64,000 bases of DNA from Bacteroidota bacterium (GTDB lineage Bacteria > Bacteroidota > Bacteroidia > Bacteroidales > F082). A program made the translations under genes and the position numbers. Under the pieces are notes generated by a model. It ran no database searches and had not been told where the DNA came from. It saw only the letters and a list, made by a program, of their open reading frames with translations. The stretch is from NCBI GenBank assembly GCA_016845175.1, contig JAERTD010000035.1, positions 115,111-179,110 of the forward strand, read 5' to 3'. This document shows positions 16,385-25,328 of this stretch, piece by piece (position 1 is the first letter of the stretch; every line of letters begins with the position of its first letter).

Positions 16385-16436
16385 TTATCGTTCGTTTAAT
16401 TACTATTAGGATAACAAGATTTATGACAACACGAAT

Positions 16437-17369
16437 TCAAACCCTTTCCCATGTATTCGGACCAGTTTTTTTATGAAGTATTCCATCTATCCTGGCATGA
16501 TCACCAATATTTGAGCTTCCTCTCCCGGTAGATCCAAACTCTAAGATTAAATAGGCAATAAAGATTATTACTGCAAACCCTCCTGTAAATGCACCAAAAA
16601 GAAATACTATGACGCTTGATAAAGTTATAATCACAGTGTAAATTATGGCAAAAAGAATGCTAAACCTGAAAAAACTAATTGCCGATGATAAAAATAAGAT
16701 TAGTACACTAGCCATGGTGCAGGACCACATCATCCACCCCCAATAATTTGGGTATGAACCATAAAACTGCCACCCATCCATAAAATACCATTGAGCTTCT
16801 TTTGGCGAAAACAATGAAACCGATCCAAGTATAAAACCAAATATTAAGGGAACTAATATAAACCATGGGTATTTAACAGGTTTACTTGTACTCCCAGATA
16901 TTCTTACAAACCAGGAATCAAATCTTCTATAATGCTTAATGTATAAGAATATGATATAGAATATCAATGCCATGATTAAAAATATTGCCCATGTGGGTAA
17001 ATAATCATTGGCGTTTATACGATGATTAATATCCTGCTTTCTCATACCCGATCTAACTTCTTCATAAATCGTAGAATGTGTTAGGGACTGATCAAAACTT
17101 ACCAATTCAGATTTTACGTATGCGGTATCAGAAGAGGATGTAATAACCCTGAAATATGAGGGAAATTGGCTATTTATTTCAAACAGGAATAGCTTTTCTT
17201 TATTCAGATAAGAAACACCTTTACTATCTACCCTGCTGCCTAACTGAGCAGGATCTTTATATAAATAAACATGCTTATAAAGAACCGCCAGAGAATCACC
17301 TGGAGTCTGAGAGTTTAACACCATCCCTATCAGCAGGAATGAAATAATAAGGGTTGCTTTTTTCATCAC
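16437..17369 (-). CDS. Membrane protein with exported SH3-like N-terminal part, unknown
   Basis: A 310-residue protein. A signal peptide (residues 1-20, ending LNSQ) is followed by a region with the look of a bacterial SH3 domain (VYLYKDP, GSRV, YFRVITSSSDTAYVKSELV, about residues 30-95). Five or so membrane helices come after residue 130. The C-terminus is basic. Base composition is more AT-rich than the neighbours. No enzyme motif is visible. SH3-like domains often bind cell wall or peptides, but no role is assigned. Confidence 0.75.
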   Translation of the reverse strand: MMKKATLIISFLLIGMVLNSQTPGDSLAVLYKHVYLYKDPAQLGSRVDSKGVSYLNKEKLFLFEINSQFPSYFRVITSSSDTAYVKSELVSFDQSLTHSTIYEEVRSGMRKQDINHRINANDYLPTWAIFLIMALIFYIIFLYIKHYRRFDSWFVRISGSTSKPVKYPWFILVPLIFGFILGSVSLFSPKEAQWYFMDGWQFYGSYPNYWGWMMWSCTMASVLILFLSSAISFFRFSILFAIIYTVIITLSSVIVFLFGAFTGGFAVIIFIAYLILEFGSTGRGSSNIGDHARIDGILHKKTGPNTWERV

Positions 17370-17591
17370 TTTGGGTATTTAAAAGGTCATGTTGATGTAC
17401 TTAGCAGGTGAGTCTAAGATACGAAATTTTGGAATGTATTATCCTTGACTTTTATGCATATCAGACTTTGATGGAATCTTAGCATCACTCAGCTCATGGT
17501 TATACTATTGGTCATTCTTTGAATGCAATTTTTATAACCATTGATTATCATTTAGGTAAGATATAGTGATGAATCCACTGGGACACATAAG

Positions 17592-17622
17592 AAAACCCCA
17601 CCACTTTTGGATGTGAGGTTTT
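17592..17622 (-). terminator. Likely terminator of the AraC-type regulator gene
   Basis: AAAACCCCAC (17592-17601) pairs with GTGAGGTTTT (17613-17622) with one mismatch. Read on the minus strand the stem ends in GGTTTTCTT, 38 bp after the regulator's stop codon. Confidence 0.5.
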
Positions 17623-17660
17623 GTGTATTTTCTAGGAAGATAGATGGTTCGAATCCCAAT

Positions 17661-18581
17661 TTAGTTTTTAGCATGCTCAATATATTCACTAGGACTCAGA
17701 CCGGTTTTCTTTTTAAACAAACGGGAAAAGTATTGTGGATATTCAAACCCTAAGGTATAGGCTGTTTCAGAAATCGAGGCATGGGGTGCCAATAAAAGGT
17801 TTTTGGCTTCTTCAATCAGGTAAAGATTTATTTGATCAATAGCCGTTTTTCCAGTCTCGGTTTTTATGGTATCGCTCATATAGCGGTGACTGACACCCAA
17901 CTGATTGGCCAGCCATTCCAAAGAAGGAATGCCTTTTTCTTCAAGTTTGTTGCCTTCAAAATAAGCATCAAGAGTATTCCGGAAGCGTGTGTATAAGGCC
18001 TTGTTTATTTCTTCGCGGTGCAGAAATTGACGTTTATAAAAACGGTCGGCATATTTCAATAGTGTTTCCAGCTGAGAAATGATGATTTCTTTGCTAAACT
18101 CATCCTGATTATTCTTGTACTCAGTTTCAATATTCCGGAGAATAGATTTTATGGTTTGTTCTTCCTTAGGTGAAAGATGCAAAGCCTCATTGACGTGATA
18201 ATTGAAGAAATTGTAGTTTTTGATTTTTTTCCGGATTTCCAGGTTTCTGATAAAATCCTCGTGGAAAAGGACATACCAGGACTCAGAACTAACCACCACA
18301 TCCTTTGCCACTATGGTCTGATCAGGAGCTGAAAACATCATGGTACCAGTACTTCCGTCATACCTGGTGCGACCATAAAGAAATTCACCAGAAACAATAT
18401 TTTTAAGGCTGATCACATAAAATTGATTCGAATAGCTTACTTCCTCCCCGCTGGGACTACACATAATTACTTCATTGGGGCTAAGCTTTTTGGACCCTAT
18501 GCAAAAAAGAGGGTTTTCTGGTTCAGGAAGATCCTGAGACCGATTAAATTCTGCTATATGTTTAAAGTGTATATGATTCAT
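17661..18581 (-). CDS. AraC family transcriptional regulator
   Basis: A 306-residue regulator. The N-terminal part (about 1-170) is a cupin-like sensing region of unknown ligand. The C-terminal 95 residues hold two helix-turn-helix motifs: the first around LEWLANQLGVSHRYMSDTIK, the second around ISETAYTLGFEYPQYFSRLF, ending with KKKTGLSPSEYI. This layout is that of AraC/XylS activators. Downstream on its 5' side lie a membrane protein gene and an SDR gene in the same direction, which are likely targets. Confidence 0.92.
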   Translation of the reverse strand: MNHIHFKHIAEFNRSQDLPEPENPLFCIGSKKLSPNEVIMCSPSGEEVSYSNQFYVISLKNIVSGEFLYGRTRYDGSTGTMMFSAPDQTIVAKDVVVSSESWYVLFHEDFIRNLEIRKKIKNYNFFNYHVNEALHLSPKEEQTIKSILRNIETEYKNNQDEFSKEIIISQLETLLKYADRFYKRQFLHREEINKALYTRFRNTLDAYFEGNKLEEKGIPSLEWLANQLGVSHRYMSDTIKTETGKTAIDQINLYLIEEAKNLLLAPHASISETAYTLGFEYPQYFSRLFKKKTGLSPSEYIEHAKN

Positions 18582-18636
18582 TCGTCTTCATTATATAGTA
18601 AATGACCGTAAACTTGATAAGCCAAACAAAAAGGTA

Positions 18637-19149
18637 TTATGTTTTAGCCTGTTTGTCTACCTGTACCAACTGTTCTTTATAGATATCAAGCCTGCCTTTG
18701 GCTGTACCGTCTATCAACAAAATAACCACGAGTATGGCAATAGCAGTAATCATACTTGCACGCCAGATGGGCCTGTCAATAAAAATGATGAGTAAGGCGC
18801 ATACAGCAATTAGTATAGGAATAGCTTTAAATACGATGGTTCTGTATTCGTTTAAGGCTTTTTCTGCGCGAGCAATTTCTGAGGCAATAAATACTGATGC
18901 ATCAGCATGGTAGGCCGTTTCAAAGCTGCTAATTCTTGAAATGTTAGTAAAAAACAATCCAAGCCCTATAGTTAAAAGCAAAGCACCAGCTATCAACATA
19001 GGGATGATATAGGCTTTAGCCATATCTGTTTTTCCCAATTGCCAGAATCCTATACCTGCCAATACAAATACCAGCCCGAAGATGATAAAAAATGAGGTCG
19101 AAAACACTTCCGCTTTTGCCCAGTCAGTTGCTGCTTTTAATATTTCCAT
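18637..19149 (-). CDS. Four-helix membrane protein between SDR and AraC genes, unknown
   Basis: A 170-residue protein with four hydrophobic helices (about residues 18-36, 46-67, 106-124 and 130-146) and a polar loop between the second and third. No named family is recognised. It begins 10 bp after the SDR gene and is likely co-transcribed with it; the AraC gene follows 55 bp later. Similar small membrane proteins are often found next to AraC-SDR pairs in Bacteroidota, but that says nothing about function. Confidence 0.75.
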   Translation of the reverse strand: MEILKAATDWAKAEVFSTSFFIIFGLVFVLAGIGFWQLGKTDMAKAYIIPMLIAGALLLTIGLGLFFTNISRISSFETAYHADASVFIASEIARAEKALNEYRTIVFKAIPILIAVCALLIIFIDRPIWRASMITAIAILVVILLIDGTAKGRLDIYKEQLVQVDKQAKT

Positions 19150-19159
19150 GATTCCAAAT

Positions 19160-20113
19160 TTATAAATTCCAACTAATTCCAGTGGTCTTTTCAGATAAAT
19201 CCCACAGCCTTTTTGCTACAGCTTTATCCTTGGCATGAGGCTCCAGATGATGCGCTCCAACCGGGCCAACCCAATTGCTACGTCCTGTAGGTCCGTAAAA
19301 AGCTGTCTGGTCTAAAATCTCCTCCGTAGCACACATCAATTCAGGATAGGCGCCATTTTCAGCAGGTTGCGTTAATGGTGACAATTTCATCATACCAAAG
19401 ATAAGCTTCATCATAAAACTCCCACTTGTTGATATGAGAGATGTTCTGGAAGAACCAGGATGGCAGGCATAAGCTTTAACATTTGTTTTACCCGCTTTTG
19501 CTAATCTGTCCTGTAACTCATAGATGGTCATGATCTGGGCCAGTTTACTTTGACTGTAAGCGTCATTAGCAGTGTAATCCTTTTCCCAGTTCAGGTCATC
19601 AAATTTGATGGTTTTGAGTCCCATGTTATAACCCATACTACCTACCGTCACCATGCGCCCTTTGGATTTATCAATCATTGGGAAAAGCAATGCCTGTAGA
19701 GTAAAATGTCCAAAATAATTCACACCCATTTGGCTTTCCCAACCTTCTTTGGTTATGGCACGTTTTGGCACCTGTGCGATGGCAGCGTTACACATCAGTG
19801 CATCGATACGGTCTACCTTTAAAAGAACTTCTGCTGCTGCTTTTTTCACAGAAGCTTGCTCACCCAGATCCATTTGTACGTAAGACACATCGATAGCATT
19901 CCCGAGCTTTTGTTTCAATACCGAAAGGGTATCTTCTGATTTTTTTGAGTTTCGGTTAAGCATCACCACTTTTGCTCCCTTGGACAGCAATATTCGTGCT
20001 GCCTCAAAACCAGTCCCGCTGGTAGTTCCGGTGATGACAAATGTTTTACCTTTCTGAGATTTCATTAAGTCCGGTGTCCATCCCTTTTTTCCAAATTGAT
20101 TGTTAGTACTCAT
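19160..20113 (-). CDS. Short-chain dehydrogenase/reductase (protochlorophyllide-reductase-like)
   Basis: A 317-residue NAD(P)-dependent oxidoreductase. The cofactor motif TGTTSGTGFEAARIL is at about residues 28-42, the NAA structural motif follows at about 109, and the catalytic YSQSK lies near residue 187. The length and the motif PGSSRTSL resemble the WWOX/retinol-dehydrogenase/POR-like SDR group. The substrate is unknown. It is the first gene of a likely SDR / membrane protein / AraC unit. Confidence 0.9.
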   Translation of the reverse strand: MSTNNQFGKKGWTPDLMKSQKGKTFVITGTTSGTGFEAARILLSKGAKVVMLNRNSKKSEDTLSVLKQKLGNAIDVSYVQMDLGEQASVKKAAAEVLLKVDRIDALMCNAAIAQVPKRAITKEGWESQMGVNYFGHFTLQALLFPMIDKSKGRMVTVGSMGYNMGLKTIKFDDLNWEKDYTANDAYSQSKLAQIMTIYELQDRLAKAGKTNVKAYACHPGSSRTSLISTSGSFMMKLIFGMMKLSPLTQPAENGAYPELMCATEEILDQTAFYGPTGRSNWVGPVGAHHLEPHAKDKAVAKRLWDLSEKTTGISWNL

Positions 20114-20562
20114 AACTATATCTTTTAGTGTTATTTATTTTGAAACTTCATGATGCAAATAAACAACAGGAACAGTGCATATGACTTAAACATTATTGTA
20201 GATGATGTATACATTTTGGTAAAATGCTAATATTAAATAAGCTAATGAAGTATATGTGAATTTTTTTGTGGGATTTCGTTGCTGTACTCATACCAACTTA
20301 AACCAGCATGAGGGAAACAAATTACCTTCTTATCAAGCCAGCATTACCTGTCTTGAACTAGTTTAATTGGCATAAAAACTTTTTGGGAGTTCAGTACCTT
20401 AGACGGTCAAATATGCTACCCTTATTTTATACTCATTTTTGATTGTATAGTAATTAGATAACCGTATCTGCATACTAGAAAAGAGTTCGATTCCTGATGT
20501 GGATACTGACCTTTCTTTCGAAATGAATTTGAATGACCCTCTTACAACTTGAAAAAACGAAT
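20114..20562. other. Intergenic stretch without a recognised feature
   Basis: 449 bp of AT-rich sequence between two minus-strand genes. A short minus-strand open frame overlaps the next gene's end and shows no coding character. No repeats of the window's families are present. Confidence 0.5.
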
Positions 20563-21441
20563 CTAAAGGTCCAGAGGAAGGGTTACCGTATACATGGTTT
20601 CTCCGCAACCCTTAATAATAAAATTGATACTCATGAGGTCGTCAATATCCTCTACACTGAGGCCTTCCAGGAGTCCATCCAGTTTGATTTGTTCTTCTAA
20701 AAATGATTTATCGTGTGTATGAGTACCATTTTCATAAACCAAATCATAAAACCAATCTAAATGCATCTCATCTCTGAGTTTCCCACCATTTTTATCTACT
20801 AATTCATAATAGGCCTCATCTATTCTTTGATCATGGAAATCAAAAAAACCTTCAACCCCGTTAATAAAGGGCGTATGGGTTTGAAACCTGATGGTGAATG
20901 TTCTCATGGATACAGGATCATCATAAGTATATTCCGTATTATCTAATAATGGGAATTGATAAAAGAATTCACCTAAAAGAGGCGCATCACAAAGATCTCC
21001 TGGCTGATAAAAAAGGTCTTTGCTGGTACCTGATGGGTTATTCTCATTTCCACATATATAGCTAACCTTGATATCATAATCAACGCCGGCCCGATTTACA
21101 GTAAATGGAACTTCCCAAACTGCAATGCTTTCTCCATTATCATTGGTATGTGTACCAATATTGAGGCCTGAAACGTCAAAAGAAGCTCTATGACCATTTT
21201 TAAATCCAAAAATGGGTTGAATGGAGAATACTTCTATATGATCTACATTTTCAAGTACCTGAGCCCAAATATAACCGGCAAGCTCCAAATCGCTGGAGCT
21301 TTTCTCTTGCATAACGATATAGGGGGTCACTTCACCACAAGTTCCAACTGAAGGGCCGGGGTCTTCACTTTTAGTTCCATCACAGGAAACCATATAAGCT
21401 GTACTTAAGAAGAGCAGGAAAACAAATAGGGACTTATTCAT
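20563..21441 (-). CDS. Lipoprotein, unknown function
   Basis: A 292-residue exported lipoprotein with signal peptide and lipobox (YMVSCDG, Cys20). The mature part is acidic and beta-rich and contains several Cys (CGEV, YICGN, GDLCD, KGCGE) that could form disulphides. There is a His-rich stretch around YENGTHTHDKSF. No domain is recognised. It stands alone, divergent from the PKD/T9SS gene. Confidence 0.8.
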   Translation of the reverse strand: MNKSLFVFLLFLSTAYMVSCDGTKSEDPGPSVGTCGEVTPYIVMQEKSSSDLELAGYIWAQVLENVDHIEVFSIQPIFGFKNGHRASFDVSGLNIGTHTNDNGESIAVWEVPFTVNRAGVDYDIKVSYICGNENNPSGTSKDLFYQPGDLCDAPLLGEFFYQFPLLDNTEYTYDDPVSMRTFTIRFQTHTPFINGVEGFFDFHDQRIDEAYYELVDKNGGKLRDEMHLDWFYDLVYENGTHTHDKSFLEEQIKLDGLLEGLSVEDIDDLMSINFIIKGCGETMYTVTLPLDL

Positions 21442-21837
21442 TACAATAACTTTTTATAGATTAAATACCAGTGGACTGATTAGAGGTGATTTATGAATGG
21501 CATTTTTCAAAATGCAAAACTAAGAATAATTCTAAATAAGGAGATTCCAAGAAAACAGAACCTTAACTGCATATCATTAGTGCTTTCAAACATCGAAACA
21601 CTTCTGATCTCAAAAATTGCATCCTTAGGTATTCTCCAGCTTACGCCTTGTCCTTTTCTATCTGGACTCAACTTACAAATACTACAGGCTGTGCCACACT
21701 TTATGTCTCAATCTATCACATGAGACCACAAGAAGTCGCTATTATGAATTCTATGATTCCTGATGTCACAAATAATAATTTAATTTGCGGGATAACTCAA
21801 TAAATCAATAAGAATTTTTTTGCTAACACATTCGAAT
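21442..21837. other. Intergenic stretch between divergent genes
   Basis: 396 bp between the lipoprotein gene and the PKD surface protein gene; it must hold both promoters, but no clean -33/-7 pair is evident. A 76-codon plus-strand frame inside has no coding signature. Confidence 0.45.
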
Positions 21838-24033
21838 ATGAGACTAAACTACCTGATCAGTTGGCTTCTTTTAAGCCTGATACTTGCACCATCCTCTGCA
21901 AGTTCCCAAAGCAACAGATTAAACACATTACCCACAGAAACCGAAACCATTCTAGAACACCGCAATAATAATAAGACGAATTCCTCAAGGGGTGTGGACA
22001 ACTCTATTTGGTTACACTATGATGACATTGAGAATTACGATGCCTGGGGATTCCTGATTGACGGTGAAATTTATGATGTGGTTTCCAAATGGGATCCCAG
22101 CGATTTAACTACTTATAATGGTTGGGAAATTACCAAAATCAAATTCATTGTGGTTACCTCTGACCCGATATTTAAAGTGAAGGTATTTGAAGGACCAAAC
22201 GCTACTGAAATTTACAGCCAGGACGTGAATACCATAAATGTGAATACCTGGACTGAAGTTGTTCTTGACACACCAGTGCCCATTGATATAACCAAAGAAT
22301 TATGGGCCGGATACTGGGTGGATTATTCCGCCTCTGAACTGGGTGGATTCGTAACAGCAACCGATGATGGCCCTCCTGTTGATGAATATGGCAATCTTTA
22401 CAGACTCGATGGAACCTGGTACCACGACTATAACAACCACAACCTACGCGTGTTTATTGAATATACCTTTATCGCAAATTTTGAGGCCGACAATAGTACA
22501 GTTTGCACGGGAGGTACCGTAAATTTCACCTCCCTAAACCCCAATGCAACCTCTTGGGAATGGACATTTGAAGGCGGAACCCCATCGACATCAACAGATG
22601 AAAATCCATCAGTAGTCTACAATACCTTAGGAAACTATGATGTGAGCCTCATCATATCTGATGGAACCAATTTTGATACGGTGACCGTAGCCGATATGAT
22701 TACCGTACAAGAAACACCAGCACAACCGCAGGCTCCCACAGGATCAATAGATGTTTGTGGTGGGGAAGAACATACCTACACAACCAATAGTGTACCCATG
22801 GCTGCATCCTACGTTTGGGAAGTTACTCCCGCCGATGCCGGAATCATTAGCGGCTCAGACACTGCTGCGGTTTTTGAGTCAGCCACTGACTGGTTCGGTG
22901 CCTATACCATAAAAGTGAAAGCGTCCAATAGTTGTGGGAATAGTGCATGGTCACCCGAATTATCATGTAACCTCTATTTTACTCCGGCACCCTATAACGT
23001 ATCCCAGGGTGGTGGCTATTGCGAAGGCAGCAACGGAATTGAAGTAACGCTTGACGGATCGGAAGTAGATGTTGACTATGAATTGTTTCTGGATGATGTG
23101 TCAACCGGGACCATAGTAGCAGGTACCGGAAGTGCATTAAGCTTTGGATTCCAGACCGATGAAGGTATTTACAGTGTTACTGGTTACTCCGCCATGTGTA
23201 CTACTGAAATGTATGGGGGTTCCTATATCTACATGATGAACCTGCCGGCAACTGCCAACCAGCCCACAGGTCCGGATATGGTCTGTGCTGGTACCATATC
23301 TGATTACCAAACCGATGCTGTAACTGAGGCCGACACCCTGGTTTGGGTATTGGACCCGGTGGATGCAGGTAGCATTATTGGTGATGGGGAGACCATCAGT
23401 ATTCAGTGGTCTTCCACATTTGACGGCATGGCTTACCTCTCAGTATTTGGATCAAATGATTGTGGTGACGGAAATCCTTCCGATGATCTTGAAATTACTG
23501 TCATAGGACAAGCAAGTCCTGAGGTGTTGGGCGATACTGTGGTTTGTGTAATTTCTCAATATGGATATTCAACAGAAGCAGGCAGCGGTAATACCTATGT
23601 ATGGGAAGTTCAAGGAGGTGAAATTATCTCAGGAACAGCCACCAACGAAATTACCGTCGAATGGCATACCACCGGAACAGGTTTTGTATCAGTATTGGAA
23701 ACCTCCTCACCTGAATGTGAAGGAATAACAGATACGCTTTATGTTTTTGTTGATGATTGCCCTGGTGTTTCTGAAAAGTCAGATGCTGAGCTTAGCGTGT
23801 ATCCTAATCCTGCCAATGATTTCATAAGCATTGATTTAAAATCAGAGCAGCAGACATGTGAACTAAGAATCTATAACCAAAATGGCCAGCTGCTTATCAA
23901 ATACTCTGGTCTGATAGGTGGTGGAGAATCCACAAAAATTAATATCGAAACGCTAACACCGGGCACCTATTTCATTAATGTCATAACACCTTCTGGCGAA
24001 GTATTGAAACAAAAGCTTGAAGTGGCAAAATAA
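21838..24033 (+). CDS. Secreted PKD-domain protein with T9SS sorting domain
   Basis: A 731-residue surface or secreted protein. The signal peptide covers residues 1-24. A beta-sandwich region (about 40-215) is followed by a PKD domain with WEWTFEGGTPSTSTDENP (about 240-260), further Ig-like PKD-type repeats with paired Cys, and a C-terminal type A sorting domain (ELSVYPNPANDFISI ... GTYFINVITPSG) that directs export through T9SS. No catalytic motif is visible; binding to polymer or adhesion is plausible. ATG at 21838 starts the signal peptide. Confidence 0.9.
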   Translation: MRLNYLISWLLLSLILAPSSASSQSNRLNTLPTETETILEHRNNNKTNSSRGVDNSIWLHYDDIENYDAWGFLIDGEIYDVVSKWDPSDLTTYNGWEITKIKFIVVTSDPIFKVKVFEGPNATEIYSQDVNTINVNTWTEVVLDTPVPIDITKELWAGYWVDYSASELGGFVTATDDGPPVDEYGNLYRLDGTWYHDYNNHNLRVFIEYTFIANFEADNSTVCTGGTVNFTSLNPNATSWEWTFEGGTPSTSTDENPSVVYNTLGNYDVSLIISDGTNFDTVTVADMITVQETPAQPQAPTGSIDVCGGEEHTYTTNSVPMAASYVWEVTPADAGIISGSDTAAVFESATDWFGAYTIKVKASNSCGNSAWSPELSCNLYFTPAPYNVSQGGGYCEGSNGIEVTLDGSEVDVDYELFLDDVSTGTIVAGTGSALSFGFQTDEGIYSVTGYSAMCTTEMYGGSYIYMMNLPATANQPTGPDMVCAGTISDYQTDAVTEADTLVWVLDPVDAGSIIGDGETISIQWSSTFDGMAYLSVFGSNDCGDGNPSDDLEITVIGQASPEVLGDTVVCVISQYGYSTEAGSGNTYVWEVQGGEIISGTATNEITVEWHTTGTGFVSVLETSSPECEGITDTLYVFVDDCPGVSEKSDAELSVYPNPANDFISIDLKSEQQTCELRIYNQNGQLLIKYSGLIGGGESTKINIETLTPGTYFINVITPSGEVLKQKLEVAK

Positions 24034-24053
24034 TTTTCTAAATGTTGAATTCC

Positions 24054-24085
24054 AAAGCGGTCAAATGAATTTGACCGCTTTTTTT
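24054..24085 (+). terminator. Strong terminator after the PKD/T9SS gene
   Basis: AAAGCGGTCAAAT pairs with ATTTGACCGCTTT across a 2-nt loop, with a T run to 24085. It is nearly symmetric and 20 bp after the stop codon. Confidence 0.88.
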
Positions 24086-24113
24086 GCGTCCTTCAAGGCC
24101 AAGGATCATCACA

Positions 24114-24143
24114 TTTGAAATAAGCTGTGAAACTTTATCTTTG
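24114..24143 (+). promoter_or_regulatory. Promoter of the small lipoprotein gene
   Basis: TTTG at 24114-24117, 18 bp, TATCTTTG at 24136-24143, ending 18 bp before the chosen ATG at 24162. Confidence 0.6.
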
Positions 24144-24161
24144 CTGAAACCAGAATTTACT

Positions 24162-24659
24162 ATGAAAATATCCTACAGTATTATCATCACCCTATTCATT
24201 AGCCTATCCCTGTTTTCCTGTAAAGAAGAAGAACCGGAACAATTCGACAATATTCCTGGCGCATTGGTAGCAAGCATTGAAGGGGTGACCTATGATTTTT
24301 CAGACCACCCAAGAGCTACTATAGGTACGGCAAATGATATACCTGCTGTTTTTATTAGTGGAACTGCTCTCTCGGATTATATAAGAGAACTTAACCTAAC
24401 TATTGTAAATCTTGATGGGCCCGGCACCTACCTTATTGATGGAATATCATTAAATAGTGGCTACTACCAATACTACCCTGCAGAAGGAGGAGCCGGAACT
24501 TCCTATGGTACAGGACCTTCTGCCAAAGGCGAAATAATAGTATCAAGCTATCATGATAATAAGATTACAGGCACCTTTAGGTTTGATGCGGTAAAGAATG
24601 GTGAACCAGAAACAATCATTGAGATTTCCGGAAGTTTTGATTTGAATGTTTCAGAGTAG
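24162..24659 (+). CDS. Small lipoprotein, unknown (DUF6252-like size and layout)
   Basis: A 165-residue lipoprotein with signal peptide and lipobox (SLFSCKEE, Cys19). The mature part begins with acidic residues and forms a beta-rich domain with GTYLIDG and a closing EISGSFDLNV strand. That layout is common in Bacteroidota lipoproteins of about 160 residues with unknown role. I start at 24162 because a promoter lies just upstream and the signal peptide begins there; the frame is open further 5'. Confidence 0.82.
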   Translation: MKISYSIIITLFISLSLFSCKEEEPEQFDNIPGALVASIEGVTYDFSDHPRATIGTANDIPAVFISGTALSDYIRELNLTIVNLDGPGTYLIDGISLNSGYYQYYPAEGGAGTSYGTGPSAKGEIIVSSYHDNKITGTFRFDAVKNGEPETIIEISGSFDLNVSE

Positions 24660-24677
24660 AATCTGTTTAATAGGAAA

Positions 24678-25124
24678 TCAATACACTTTTTGAACAACGA
24701 AACTCAATCCATTAAATACAATTTCATCGCCTGCATGCTTTCCTTTCAGAGCCTGGAAAATAGGGACCTGTGCTGAAATCGCATAAAACTCTTCGCCATC
24801 CACCTCAATTTTTCCTAGTCCAGCTGAAACAAATAGCTTCTGTCGGTTGGTAATAACCAGGGCTCCAAATTCAACGCTGTCGATCTCTTTGTCAATGGGT
24901 ATCTTCTGAAGGGTATTGAACACAATCTTTGCCTTGTCAAGTTGTTTGGCATACAGTTCAATCTGACGCATGAGTTTGGTCCGAAACGCATCATACCTGT
25001 CCTTGGGCTGCCCATAATCGTTTGCCTGTTTCTGGGCTTCCTGAATCTCCTGCTCCAACTGACGAATGACTTCCTGCTGTTGTTCGATACACTTTTTCAG
25101 GAGTCTGCTTTTTATATCCATCAC
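24678..25124 (-). CDS. GreA/GreB-type C-terminal domain protein
   Basis: A 148-residue cytoplasmic protein. Residues 5-75 form a coiled coil (RLLKKCIEQQQEVIRQLEQ), and residues 85-148 have the look of the FKBP-like GreA/GreB C-terminal domain (GALVITNRQKLFVSAGLG, SAQVPIFQALKGKHAGD). Relatives in Bacteroidota are often wrongly labelled 3-oxoacyl-ACP synthase. It may bind RNA polymerase as Gre factors and Rnk do, but I do not see the acidic tip residues of GreA with confidence. It faces the lipoprotein gene. Confidence 0.78.
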   Translation of the reverse strand: MMDIKSRLLKKCIEQQQEVIRQLEQEIQEAQKQANDYGQPKDRYDAFRTKLMRQIELYAKQLDKAKIVFNTLQKIPIDKEIDSVEFGALVITNRQKLFVSAGLGKIEVDGEEFYAISAQVPIFQALKGKHAGDEIVFNGLSFVVQKVY

Positions 25125-25328
25125 CGATACTTAAATTTTGACCAAAGGTAAATAAGTTTACCCTGGCATCAGAACGATTTCAACACCACTCAAGGATGGG
25201 TTTGAGAAGAAAAAAAACAAGTAATGCAAACTTGCATAGGATTATGTGCGTCGGCTATATTTTAATGATCTGTCAGAATTACTATCTTTAAACCATTGAT
25301 AAATAATGGTTTTAACCCATATATTATT

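Noticed and set aside
21493..21723. 76-codon plus-strand frame between divergent genes
   Set aside because: Composition is not protein-like and no start signals are evident.
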